From assembly GCA_001800315.1 (NCBI GenBank), contig MGVE01000018.1, forward strand, positions 1 to 64,000: a stretch of 64,000 nt of DNA, given 5' to 3'. Under the pieces are notes generated by a model that was given only the letters and a program-made list of their open reading frames with translations, was not told the DNA's origin and did no database searches. Positions 7,801 to 17,000 of the stretch are shown here, piece after piece. The stretch's first letter is position 1; every line of letters starts with the position of its first letter. The translations under genes and the position numbers were made by a program. This DNA comes from Elusimicrobia bacterium RIFOXYA2_FULL_47_53 (lineage in GTDB: Bacteria > Elusimicrobiota > Endomicrobiia > Endomicrobiales > XYA2-FULL-47-53).

Positions 7801-9759
7801 ATGAATGTAATAGAGCTCAAAAATATCACTAAAACCTACCATCTCGGGAAAATTGATGTTCCGGTTCTCCACGGGGTCTCGCTTAGCATAGCCGAGGGCG
7901 AATTTGTCGCAATTATGGGGCACTCCGGCAGCGGCAAATCCACGCTGTTAAACATTTTAGGGCTGTTGGATAAACCATCGGGCGGGGAGTACTCACTTGC
8001 CGGAAAAGAAGTTTCAAAACTTACCGATGACGAACTCGCCTCTTTGCGTAATAAGTTTATGGGGTTCGTCTTTCAGCAGTTTAACCTGCTCCCGCGCATG
8101 ACGGCAAAAGAGAATGTAGCTTTGCCCATGATTTATTCCGTTGGGAAAGAAAAATACTTAAACGAAACCGCTCTGCTTGAGAAAGTCGGCCTTGGCGGGC
8201 GCGTAATGCATAAGCCAAACGAGCTTTCCGGAGGCCAGCAGCAGCGCGTGGCCATAGCAAGAGCGCTCATCAATAACCCTCTTTTAATCCTTGCTGACGA
8301 GCCCACGGGGAACCTGGATTCAAAGTCCTCCGAGGAAATAATCTCAATATTAAAAAGCCTGAACGAAGCCGGCATAACTATCGTCATGGTCACCCACGAG
8401 CCTGACTTGACGGCGGCGGCCTCGCGGATTATCCGTGTGCAGGACGGGCTGATTGTATCCGACGAAATACGCGAAAAAAGAAAATCCGCGCACGACAGAA
8501 TCAAAGGTGCGAACGGCAGCATGCACCACAATGTCGCCAATGCCTCAAGGGTAAGAGATTATTTTATGCAGGCGCTGCGTTCGCTTGTTTCAAATAAAAC
8601 CCGTTCGGTGCTTTCCATTCTCGGAGTTTTGATTGGCGTTGCCAGCCTTATTGCCATGCTGGCGCTGGGGCGCGGCGCTCAGGAACAGGTTAAGAAAAAT
8701 ATTTCATCGCTCGGTTCCAATTTGCTCATGGTCAGGGCTTCTTCGCCATTCAGGGGCGGCGTTTCGCTTGAGACCGGATCCGCGACGCGTTTCACTATTC
8801 AGGACTCCAAAGAAGTCATGGAGAGGGTTCCCGGGGTTGATAAGGTCGTGGCTTATGTCTCTGGGCGGGGCCAGGTTACTTTCAGCGGCAGGAACTGGAA
8901 CACCCAGGTTCAGGGGACAACGGCTGATTACCCGGCGGTGCGTAATTCTGTTCCGCAGAAAGGCAGGTTTTTTACCCGGGAGGAAACAATAACCCGGGCG
9001 CGGGTCGCGGTTCTCGGAAAAACCGTGGTTGACAATCTGTTCGCGGATCAGGATCCCATAGGGCAATACATTAAAATTAAAAGAGTGGATTTTCAGGTCA
9101 TAGGGGTTCTGCCGGAAAAGGGAGCGCGCGGCTTCCAGAATGACGACGATAAAATTATTATCCCTCTGAATACCGCTATGTACCGCCTGCTGGGAAAAGA
9201 ATACATTGACAGTATGGATGTGCAGGTTTCGCAGAGCGATAAGATGGACGATGTTTCCGATGCCATAAAAAAACTTATCACGCGGACGCACCGTTTGCCT
9301 GCTTCGCGGACAGACCTGATAGATATTCGCAATATGGCCGATATTCAGGAAACCATTTCTTCAACCATGAAAGCCTTTTCGTATCTCTTAGGTTCAATAG
9401 CGTTTATCAGCCTGCTTGTAGGCGGCATAGGAATTATGAACATTATGCTGGTTTCGGTTTCCGAACGCACCAGAGAGATTGGGCTCAGGAAAGCCATCGG
9501 CGCCAACGACAAAGACATTCTGTTCCAGTTTGTCATAGAATCCGTAGTGGTCTGCGCCATAGGCGGCATTATGGGAATAGCCGTCGGTTCGCTTATTTCG
9601 GTGGGCTTCGCGAAATTCGCGGGCTGGTCAACGGTGATAGCGTTCTATTCTGTGGCCATGGCGTTCACTTTCTCAGTGCTGATAGGCCTTGTTTTCGGGA
9701 TATGGCCCGCGAGGAAGGCCTCGCAGTTAAACCCTATTGACGCGCTTCGTTACGAATAA
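7801..9759 (+). CDS. macB: MacB-type ABC transporter, fused ATPase and permease
   Basis: 652 residues. The N-terminal ATPase (1 to about 230) has Walker A GHSGSGKST, signature LSGGQQQR, Walker B LLILADEPTGNLD and H-loop VTHE. TM1 lies near 270-290, then a periplasmic MacB core domain, then three C-terminal TM segments (about 525-640, including SLLVGGIGIMNIMLVSVSERTREIGLRKAIG, a FtsX/MacB hallmark region). These mechanotransmission pumps drive export through TolC. With the adaptor and TolC genes upstream it completes a tripartite exporter; substrate unknown. The repeat tract before it may uncouple its transcription. Confidence 0.94.
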   Translation: MNVIELKNITKTYHLGKIDVPVLHGVSLSIAEGEFVAIMGHSGSGKSTLLNILGLLDKPSGGEYSLAGKEVSKLTDDELASLRNKFMGFVFQQFNLLPRMTAKENVALPMIYSVGKEKYLNETALLEKVGLGGRVMHKPNELSGGQQQRVAIARALINNPLLILADEPTGNLDSKSSEEIISILKSLNEAGITIVMVTHEPDLTAAASRIIRVQDGLIVSDEIREKRKSAHDRIKGANGSMHHNVANASRVRDYFMQALRSLVSNKTRSVLSILGVLIGVASLIAMLALGRGAQEQVKKNISSLGSNLLMVRASSPFRGGVSLETGSATRFTIQDSKEVMERVPGVDKVVAYVSGRGQVTFSGRNWNTQVQGTTADYPAVRNSVPQKGRFFTREETITRARVAVLGKTVVDNLFADQDPIGQYIKIKRVDFQVIGVLPEKGARGFQNDDDKIIIPLNTAMYRLLGKEYIDSMDVQVSQSDKMDDVSDAIKKLITRTHRLPASRTDLIDIRNMADIQETISSTMKAFSYLLGSIAFISLLVGGIGIMNIMLVSVSERTREIGLRKAIGANDKDILFQFVIESVVVCAIGGIMGIAVGSLISVGFAKFAGWSTVIAFYSVAMAFTFSVLIGLVFGIWPARKASQLNPIDALRYE

Positions 9760-9769
9760 AATGAGTCAG

Positions 9770-9905
9770 CAATACAACCCGAAACGGCGAAGTTGGTGTC
9801 GTTGCGAGCCCGCCTCATCGGCGGGCGTGGCAATCTCGCCGTTGTTGTTACTCCGTCATCCCAGAAGTGTTCAGTCTGGGATCCAGAAAAGAGCCGTCTT
9901 CCTGA
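9770..9905. repeat. Dispersed GCAATCTC-type intergenic repeat
   Basis: Part of the 535-base gap 9760-10294, which holds no gene. GGCGAAGTTGGTGTCGTTGC and GGCAATCTCGCCG are followed by a palindromic unit at 9854-9886 (CGTCATCCCAGAA ... TTCAGTCTGGGATCCAG). The same palindromic unit recurs at 11435-11467 and, altered, near 52730. Confidence 0.75.
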
Positions 9906-9971
9906 GCGAAGCGATCTCTATTGTTGGGAAGGGGTATGACGACTCAAAAGAGTCCGCCGTTCACTTGTAAC

Positions 9972-10140
9972 TTGAGTCAGTTGAAAAACCTCTTTCGGGC
10001 TGCAATTTCGGTCTTTGGCCTGCGGCTTCGTTGGCCTCAGCTTACAGATACTCCGTGGAGCATATGCGCGCTTCGGCCGCCTTGCCTCGGCACAAAGCCC
10101 AAAATTTCGCTCCTGAAACAGGCTTTTTCAATTGACTCAA
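9972..10140. mobile_element. MITE-like element with 17-bp terminal inverted repeats
   Basis: 169 bases bounded by TTGAGTCAGTTGAAAAA (9972-9988) and TTTTTCAATTGACTCAA (10124-10140). The ends are inverted copies with one mismatch. It has no coding capacity. A sister element with the same ends lies at 39974-40152. Low-complexity TAAGTT/AACTTA repeats flank it. Confidence 0.65.
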
Positions 10141-10259
10141 CTTAGAACTTAATACTTATAACTTAAATTGTTCTGTCGGGGAACCAGTCTTCATACGGAT
10201 TTGTAGCTGCCGAGCTTGCTCGGCTGTTCCTGCCTTTGACTTTGTAATTTTTGTTTTAA

Positions 10260-10288
10260 TTGACTCAAGAAGCCACTTAGGGTATAAT
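10260..10288 (+). promoter_or_regulatory. Strong promoter giving a leaderless transcript
   Basis: TTGACT (10260-10265), a 17-base spacer and TATAAT (10283-10288). The ATG of the next gene is at 10295, 7 bases after the -10, so transcription should start at or next to the start codon. The -35 lies in TTTTAATTGACTCAA, which is the right end of the MITE-like family. Bases 10200-10230 hold another dispersed TTGTAGCTGC inverted-repeat unit. Confidence 0.65.
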
Positions 10289-10294
10289 ATAAAC

Positions 10295-11278
10295 ATGAGC
10301 GAAATTCAGGAAGAAGCGGTATTAGAACAGGACCAGATAATCGTTGAGTCCGGCCGGCCGAAGATGCTTGGCTATGTCTTCGGTTTTTTTGCCGTCACCC
10401 TGCTTGGCTATTTTCTGGTCAACAGGTATTATATGCCGGCGCCCGCGGTCAATACCGCACCGGCTGTGCGGTTTGCGCCGTCGGAGCTATTGAACGACCT
10501 CAACAAACGCCTTGCCTACCTCCAGAACAGGACTACCGGCGTGAGCTTTTATATTCATACCATACGCAAAAAAGAAAATCTCTGGAAGCTCGCCTCAAAA
10601 AGGCATTACTCCGTTCATGCCATTATCGGCTGCAATCCCCAGTTTGAGACCTACGATGTCAGCATCGGACAGAAAATTATAATCCCGTCGCGCGCCGGAA
10701 CTCTTCATCCCGTTCAGAAAAACGATTCGTGGCAGAAAATAGCGTCCCGTTATAAAACAACCCTGCCGGAACTGGTAAAATACAATAACACGGCCTTAGA
10801 TATAGGCTACGGCGATCTGGTTTTTGTCCCTGACCGCCGCCCCGACATGGCTCTTATGAACGACAAACTGCGCGAAAAATACGAACTGCGAGCTCTTTTT
10901 GTTTCGCCGCTCGGAGGCAGGCTTTCAAGCACCTTCGGCAGGCGAAAACATCCCGTCACCGGCCAGTATAAACTGCACGGCGGCATAGATATCGCCGTCA
11001 AAACCGGTACCTGGGTCGGCGCGGCCGCGGACGGAGTCGTCACTCTTGCCTCTGATGGTGTAGGCCATTACGGCAAAGCGGTGTTTGTTGACCATCAGGA
11101 CGGCTATGTCACCCACTACGGACACCTTTCTAAAATTCTGGTGCGCCCGGGCCAGAAAGTTAAGGCAAGGCAGCTTATTGCAAGAAGCGGTTCCACCGGC
11201 CGTTCCACGGGCCCGCACCTTCATTTCACCATAAAGAAAAACGATGTCTCCAAAGACCCCCTGAAATTCATCTGGTAA
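10295..11278 (+). CDS. Membrane-anchored LysM / M23 peptidoglycan endopeptidase
   Basis: 327 residues. There is an acidic cytoplasmic N-terminus and one TM segment near 25-43 (MLGYVFGFFAVTLLGYFLV). Two LysM modules follow (about 85-130 from HTIRKKENLWKLASKRHYSV, and 133-178 from HPVQKNDSWQKIASRYKTT). The C-terminal M23 domain has zinc ligands HGGID and HLHF. It probably trims or remodels cell-wall peptides during growth or division. Translation appears leaderless from the promoter just upstream. It ends the conserved block before the accessory island. Confidence 0.93.
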   Translation: MSEIQEEAVLEQDQIIVESGRPKMLGYVFGFFAVTLLGYFLVNRYYMPAPAVNTAPAVRFAPSELLNDLNKRLAYLQNRTTGVSFYIHTIRKKENLWKLASKRHYSVHAIIGCNPQFETYDVSIGQKIIIPSRAGTLHPVQKNDSWQKIASRYKTTLPELVKYNNTALDIGYGDLVFVPDRRPDMALMNDKLREKYELRALFVSPLGGRLSSTFGRRKHPVTGQYKLHGGIDIAVKTGTWVGAAADGVVTLASDGVGHYGKAVFVDHQDGYVTHYGHLSKILVRPGQKVKARQLIARSGSTGRSTGPHLHFTIKKNDVSKDPLKFIW

Positions 11279-11319
11279 ACCGATTTCACCCTGACTAAAT
11301 TCTTCCATAAACAAACCCA

Positions 11320-11480
11320 AAACCGCGAAGTTGGTGTCATTGCCTGCCCGCCAAAGGTTCAGTGGAGGGCGATCTCCCGCAGGGAGAGAAGAATCTCGCG
11401 GTTCATTGGTTTTGTAGCTGCGCGGCTTGCGCGTCGTCATCCCAGAAATGTTCAGTCTGGGATCCAGCCTTTGCGTAGGC
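11320..11480. repeat. Dispersed intergenic repeat cluster
   Basis: In the 474-base gene-free gap 11279-11752. It contains a CGCGAAGTTGGTGTCATTGC ... GAATCTCGCGGTTC inverted unit, a TTTTGTAGCTGCGCGGC unit (11410-11434) and the CGTCATCCCAGAAATG palindromic unit (11435-11467). I see nothing recognisable in 11480-11740. Confidence 0.7.
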
Positions 11481-11752
11481 TTGTAGATTTGTTCTTGCTT
11501 CCCTGTCCCGTTATGAACATATAAATCCTATCTTGACGAAACCATTCTAAAGAGTTAACATCTTTTTTAACAACACTTCGGGGGCTGCAAATAATGTTCA
11601 ACTCATCAACTCGCTGATATTTTTACCATGCCGCGTCCCCGCGGGATGGGTTTTTCTGTTTGAGTGATAAAACATGATTGTCAGGAAGGAAAATGAAAAA
11701 CAATGAATAAATACTACGCGCATAGTGTTTCAGGCAAAACGCCGGAGGGAAT

Positions 11753-12196
11753 ATGAGAAAGGTCAAGATCTCTGTTGATGAGCTGTCAACAGCTTTTGAT
11801 ATGGTGTCAGCGGAAACAGTCTGTTTTTTAGATGTGGAAAGTGCTGAGATTGAGACAGTGAATGAATATACAATGAGCCGGGAAGAAATAGACAAGATTT
11901 ATAAGGCAATAGACGAAAACCCCGACAGATTCATACAAATACCTGAAAATGACCCGCACGAAAGGTACGAGGAAATGACGGAATTCGCGGACGGAGTAAC
12001 GGATTTCAAGCTTAGGGATAAACTCTATGCAGCGCTGGAATCCAAAGGGCCTTTCAGGAAATTTAAGGATGTATTACTGAACTATCCGGACGAACGCAAG
12101 GAATGGTTTGCCTGCGTTGACGAAAAAATACAGCAAAGAGTCCTGTATTGGCTAAAAGAAAATGAAATTGAATTAACTGATAAAGGACAAATATGA
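11753..12196 (+). CDS. UPF0158-like protein
   Basis: 147 residues, acidic, no signal peptide or TM segment. Motifs such as FIQIPENDPHERYEEMTEFA, KLYAALESKGPFRKFKDVL and ERKEWFACVDE match the UPF0158 family, small cytosolic bacterial proteins of unknown function. It is often found as an orphan in variable regions. The GGAGGG before the ATG at 11753 supports the start. First gene of the accessory island. Confidence 0.75.
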   Translation: MRKVKISVDELSTAFDMVSAETVCFLDVESAEIETVNEYTMSREEIDKIYKAIDENPDRFIQIPENDPHERYEEMTEFADGVTDFKLRDKLYAALESKGPFRKFKDVLLNYPDERKEWFACVDEKIQQRVLYWLKENEIELTDKGQI

Positions 12197-12406
12197 TTGT
12201 ACTTGATTGCATGTTCCAAAAAAGGTTTGAAAATCGGCCGAGTTAATACTAAAGAAACCGTATGCCTGTCTATGAGTGGGTGCGGAAGTTTCACAGTTTT
12301 GCATGAGATACGAAGTAGCTTTCCATTCGCGGCAGTGTTGCGCGGCACAATTACAAACAAGTAAAAACATGATTCTCCAGTTGACTCAAAATAATGGAGG
12401 GAAATA

Positions 12407-12766
12407 ATGCAAAGTAATTGTTTTGCTGTAATTTTCTGGTTAGTTGCGAGCGTCTCAAGCATTTTCTGGGCGGTATATGGTTGGTATTATGAGAAACATT
12501 TAAACCAGAAAAAAACCGACAGGGTATATCCCGAATGTCTGTTTTGTTTGGGCGCGGCTATTTCGGAATTCCTTGGTTCAATGGGCGGCTGGCTTGTTTT
12601 ATGGATATTCTCAAAAAGATATATGGCAGGCGCGTTCGGGAATGTTGATATAGCTCTAATAGTATTGGCGATTATTGGGATATCCGGATATTCTTACAGG
12701 TTGATTGAAGTTTTCAGCAATCTTACAAAAAAGGTGAAGGATAAATACACCACTACGGACTTATAG
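12407..12766 (+). CDS. Small hypothetical membrane protein
   Basis: 119 residues with three hydrophobic stretches: about 6-24 (VIFWLVASVSSIFWAVYGW), 42-67 and 83-101. A basic, charged C-terminus (KKVKDKYTTTDL) follows. I do not recognise the family. A good ribosome site (GGAGG, 12394-12398) precedes the ATG. The 210 bases before it contain only a TTGACTCAA MITE-end-like motif near 12381 and no convincing gene. Confidence 0.6.
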   Translation: MQSNCFAVIFWLVASVSSIFWAVYGWYYEKHLNQKKTDRVYPECLFCLGAAISEFLGSMGGWLVLWIFSKRYMAGAFGNVDIALIVLAIIGISGYSYRLIEVFSNLTKKVKDKYTTTDL

Positions 12767-12793
12767 CCGCAGCGGTTGATTAGGTGGTGGTTT

Positions 12794-13261
12794 GTGAAAA
12801 ACATTTCTATGTCGTTTTTCGGGAAAACACTGCGCATGTACTGGCTGCGCGGGGAGTATTGCGCGCTGGATAGAGATATCGCGGTTATGTTTGAGGTTGA
12901 CAAAAAAGCGCTTGTCGCGTTGCTAAAGAGAAAGAAATACTCCGATACAAACTGTTTCACTCTGAATATTAACGAGTATAACCGCGTCATGCAAGCCACA
13001 TTAAAGCGTTTAAAGAAGACAGACACCGTTTATGCTCTTAATGAACTGGGTATTATCAGGTTGTCGTTTGATATCAGAAAGAGCAAGACGGCCGCCGAAG
13101 TGTCCGTTAAAGTTATCAGGGCAACGGCTGAAGTGATCAATCTGATGGCATATGTCAAAAAAGCAGATGATTTCAATGTCCCTCTTGGCCCGCAATATGA
13201 TAAGGTCCGTAAAGAAATAGAAAGGGCGCCCGATATCGTAAAACAGCTGTTTGGGCTATAA
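12794..13261 (+). CDS. Hypothetical protein with weak ORF6N-like N-terminus
   Basis: 155 residues from the GTG at 12794 (weak GGTGG upstream); the ATG at 12809 is an alternative start. The N-terminal part (LRGEYCALDRDIAVMFEV, KALVALLKRKKY, FTLNINEYN) resembles the phage-type ORF6N DNA-binding domain in spacing, but the match is weak. The rest is helical with no recognised motif. It could be a phage-derived regulator or an unrelated orphan. Confidence 0.45.
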   Translation: MKNISMSFFGKTLRMYWLRGEYCALDRDIAVMFEVDKKALVALLKRKKYSDTNCFTLNINEYNRVMQATLKRLKKTDTVYALNELGIIRLSFDIRKSKTAAEVSVKVIRATAEVINLMAYVKKADDFNVPLGPQYDKVRKEIERAPDIVKQLFGL

Positions 13262-13295
13262 GCCGGCCGAAGAAAGCAAACATAAGTGGATGATT

Positions 13296-13318
13296 ATTTC
13301 AAATCTCAGATTTGAAAT
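13296..13318. repeat. Perfect palindrome, 11-bp arms
   Basis: ATTTCAAATCT, one central C, then AGATTTGAAAT. It lies 21 bases before the four-helix-bundle gene. A second, partly diverged copy lies inside that gene at about 13619-13646, where it reads in frame as [11 protein letters not shown]. Confidence 0.8.
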
Positions 13319-13338
13319 ATACAACGATGGGGGGGATT

Positions 13339-13845
13339 ATGAAATATGAGAAGTTTGAAGATGTTCCGGTCTGGAAAGATGGCGTGAACCTTACGGTAGA
13401 GGTATTTAAATTAACCGAAGATAAGAGATTTCGTTTTAAAGGGGACATAGCCAACCAGATACAGAGGGCGGCGTTATCAGTCCCAAATAATATAGCCGAG
13501 GGTTTTGAGCGCGGGACAACACAGGAATTGATAACATTTTTGTACTATGCCCGCGGATCGGCCGGTGAAGTTCGTTCTATCCTGTCCGTTGTTGAGCGGA
13601 TGCCGGTGTTTGATGATCTCAAATCTCAGATTTCGGATTTGAAATTAAAGGCGGAGTCGGTTTCCCGCCAAATTAGAGGATGGACAAATTCTCTCCAGAA
13701 CACGGGGATAGAAGGTCAGAGATATCTGAATGAAAAATCCAAAAAAATATATGAACGGGAGAAAGACAAAGAAGATTTCCTGAAAACATTAAGGCAATAT
13801 GCAAATTCTAAAAATGTAAGAAAAAACAGCATGGAAACCCCATGA
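13339..13845 (+). CDS. Four-helix-bundle protein (23S IVS-type family)
   Basis: 168 residues from the ATG at 13339, which follows a G-rich ribosome site. [48 protein letters not shown] and [16 protein letters not shown] are hallmark motifs of the four-helix-bundle family first seen in 23S rRNA intervening sequences. Function unknown; it is common in candidate phyla. A copy of the nearby palindrome forms the stretch near residues 94-103 in frame. The family usually ends near 120 aa, so the basic tail after about residue 125 is extra. Its stop overlaps the start of a cas1 remnant. Confidence 0.8.
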   Translation: MKYEKFEDVPVWKDGVNLTVEVFKLTEDKRFRFKGDIANQIQRAALSVPNNIAEGFERGTTQELITFLYYARGSAGEVRSILSVVERMPVFDDLKSQISDLKLKAESVSRQIRGWTNSLQNTGIEGQRYLNEKSKKIYEREKDKEDFLKTLRQYANSKNVRKNSMETP

Positions 13846-14042
13846 AAAAATATCTGAATACGCTTTTCATTACAACTCAGGGCGCCTATCTCAAAAAGGA
13901 AGGCGAGACTATTGTTGTAAGCGTTGACAAAGAATAAAAGCTATGGGTTCCTGTTCATACGGTGGGTGTATTCGGGAATGATTTAGGGAAGGTTTCTAAA
14001 CTCGCACTGGGTAAGAGTAATGAATATGGAGATGAAAAATGA
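13842..14042 (+). pseudogene. 5' remnant of a cas1 gene (I-C-like), interrupted by a stop
   Basis: Reads [31 protein letters not shown], then TAA (13935-13937), then in the same frame KLWVPVHTVGVFGND and loses similarity. The two pieces match the N-terminus of Cas1 from type I-C and related systems (KxLNTLYVTTxGAYLxxxGExVVV, then VPxHTxxGxVxFG). Only about 45 of some 340 residues remain. The frame ends at a TGA (14040-14042) that overlaps the cas12b ATG. This is not the Cas1 of the present locus, which is a Cas4-Cas1 fusion. It looks like the scar of an earlier CRISPR system. Confidence 0.75.
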
Positions 14043-17000
14043 ATCGTATTTATCAGGGCAGGGTGACGAAGGTTGAGGTGCCGGACGGTAAAGATGAAAA
14101 GGGCAACATAAAATGGAAAAAACTTGAGAACTGGTCAGATATCCTTTGGCAGCATCACATGCTTTTCCAGGATGCGGTGAATTATTACACGCTGGCACTT
14201 GCTGCTATATCAGGATCTGCAGTAGGTAGCGATGAAAAATCAATTATACTTCGCGAATGGGCTGTGCAGGTACAAAACATATGGGAAAAAGCAAAAAAGA
14301 AAGCAACGGTGTTTGAAGGGCCACAAAAAAGATTAACTTCAATACTTGGACTGGAGCAAAATGCATCGTTTGATATAGCTGCAAAGCATATATTGCGTAC
14401 GAGTGAAGCAAAACCGGAACAACGAGCATCTGCGCTTATTCGTCTATTGGAAGAGATAGATAAGAAAAACCATAATGTGGTCTGCGGTGAAAGGCTTCCT
14501 TTTTTCTGTCCGCGAAACATCCAAAGCAAGAGATCACCCACCAGCAAGGCAGTATCGTCAGTTCAAGAGCAAAAAAGGCAAGAAGAGGTAAGAAGATTTC
14601 ATAATATGCAGCCTGAAGAAGTAGTAAAAAATGCAGTTACACTTGATATTAGTTTGTTTAAATCTTCTCCCAAAATAGTTTTTTTAGAAGACCCAAAGAA
14701 GGCGCGGGCGGAATTACTTAAACAATTTGATAATGCATGCAAAAAGCATAAAGAGTTAGTTGGGATTAAAAAGGCATTTACGGAATCAATTGATAAGCAC
14801 GGAAGTAGTCTTAAAGTCCCCGCGCCAGGTAGTAAGCCCAGTGGGCTATATCCTTCCGCTATAGTTTTTAAGTATTTTCCTGTAGACATAACCAAAACTG
14901 TATTTTTGAAAGCAACAGAAAAATTGGCCATGGGTAAAGATAGGGAAGTTACAAATGATCCTATAGCCGATGCGCGCGTAAATGATAAGCCGCATTTTGA
15001 TTATTTTACCAACATTGCATTAATTCGCGAAAAAGAAAAAAATCGCGCCGCATGGTTTGAGTTTGATTTAGCAGCTTTTATTGAGGCCATAATGTCGCCT
15101 CATAGGTTTTATCAAGACACGCAAAAGCGTAAAGAGGCGGCAAGGAAGTTAGAAGAAAAGATAAAAGCCATTGAAGGAAAAGGCGGACAATTTAAAGAAT
15201 CGGATAGTGAAGATGATGATGTGGATAGTCTGCCTGGGTTTGAGGGTGATACCCGTATTGATTTGCTGAGAAAACTGGTTACAGATACACTTGGATGGCT
15301 TGGAGAGTCAGAGACACCAGATAACAACGAAGGTAAAAAGACGGAGTATTCAATAAGCGAAAGAACCCTGCGCATATTTCCCGATATACAGAAACAGTGG
15401 TCAGAGCTCGCTGAAAAAGGAGAGACGACAGAAGGAAAATTACTGGAAGTGCTTAAACACGAGCAAACAGAGCATCAGAGTGATTTCGGCAGTGCAACGC
15501 TTTATCAGCACTTGGCCAAGCCGGAGTTTCATCCGATTTGGCTTAAAAGTGGAACCGAAGAATGGCATGCAGAAAACCCGCTTAAGGCATGGCTTAACTA
15601 CAAGGAACTACAATATGAGCTGACTGATAAAAAGCGTCCTATACATTTTACTCCAGCTCATCCGGTATATTCCCCCAGATATTTTGATTTTCCCAAAAAG
15701 TCAGAAACAGAAGAAAAAGAAGTCTCTAAAAATACACATTCACTAACAACGAGCCTTGCATCAGAACATATTAAAAACTCATTACAGTTTACAGCAGGAT
15801 TGATACGCAAAACCAATGTTGGCAAAAAAGCTATAAAAGCGCGATTCTCATACTCTGCACCTCGCCTTCGGCGTGATTGTTTGCGTTCTGAAAACAACGA
15901 GAATCTATACAAGGCTCCATGGTTGCAACCAATGATGCGGGCATTGGGTATTGATGAAGAGAAAGCAGACAGACAAAACTTTGCCAATACCCGTATTACT
16001 CTAATGGCTAAGGGATTGGATGACATACAACTTGGCTTTCCCGTGGAAGCGAATTCGCAAGAATTGCAAAAAGAGGTGTCTAATGGTATTAGCTGGAAAG
16101 GGCAGTTTAATTGGGGTGGAATTGCTTCTCTTTCTGCTTTGCGTTGGCCTCATGAAAAAAAGCCAAAGAATCCGCCAGAACAACCATGGTGGGGCATAGA
16201 CAGCTTTTCATGCCTTGCGGTTGATTTGGGGCAGCGTTATGCCGGAGCATTTGCCAGACTGGATGTGTCAACTATTGAAAAGAAGGGGAAATCACGCTTC
16301 ATCGGTGAGGCATGCGACAAGAAGTGGTATGCGAAGGTGTCGCGTATGGGGCTTTTACGCCTACCCGGTGAAGATGTAAAGGTGTGGCGCGATGCATCAA
16401 AAATAGATAAAGAAAATGGCTTTGCGTTTCGTAAAGAACTTTTTGGCGAAAAAGGCAGATCTGCCACACCTTTGGAAGCAGAAGAAACAGCAGAGCTTAT
16501 TAAGCTATTCGGTGCAAATGAAAAAGATGTAATGCCTGATAACTGGAGTAAAGAACTCTCGTTTCCGGAACAGAACGACAAGCTTTTAATAGTAGCGCGG
16601 CGTGCGCAGGCAGCAGTATCAAGGCTTCATCGTTGGGCGTGGTTTTTTGATGAAGCTAAGCGTTCCGATGACGCTATCAGGGAGATTTTAGAAAGCGATG
16701 ATACGGATTTGAAACAAAAAGTAAATAAGAATGAAATTGAGAAAGTTAAGGAAACTATAATAAGCCTATTGAAAGTAAAACAGGAGCTATTGCCTACTTT
16801 GTTAACCAGGCTTGCAAACCGAGTGTTGCCTCTTCGTGGTAGAAGCTGGGAGTGGAAAAAACATCACCAAAAAAACGATGGTTTTATTCTGGATCAGACA
16901 GGCAAAGCTATGCCCAATGTATTAATTCGTGGCCAACGCGGGCTTTCTATGGATAGAATTGAGCAAATAACGGAATTGCGCAAGCGTTTTCAAGCGCTTA

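Noticed and set aside
12262-12306. A 14-codon frame MPVYEWVRKFHSFA resembling the start of FmdB zinc-ribbon proteins
   Set aside because: It has no CxxC residues, no ribosome site and is too short to support as a gene or relic.
13339-13845. Four-helix-bundle gene as evidence for a 23S rRNA intervening sequence
   Set aside because: The family name comes from that context, but no 23S rRNA sequence surrounds this copy.
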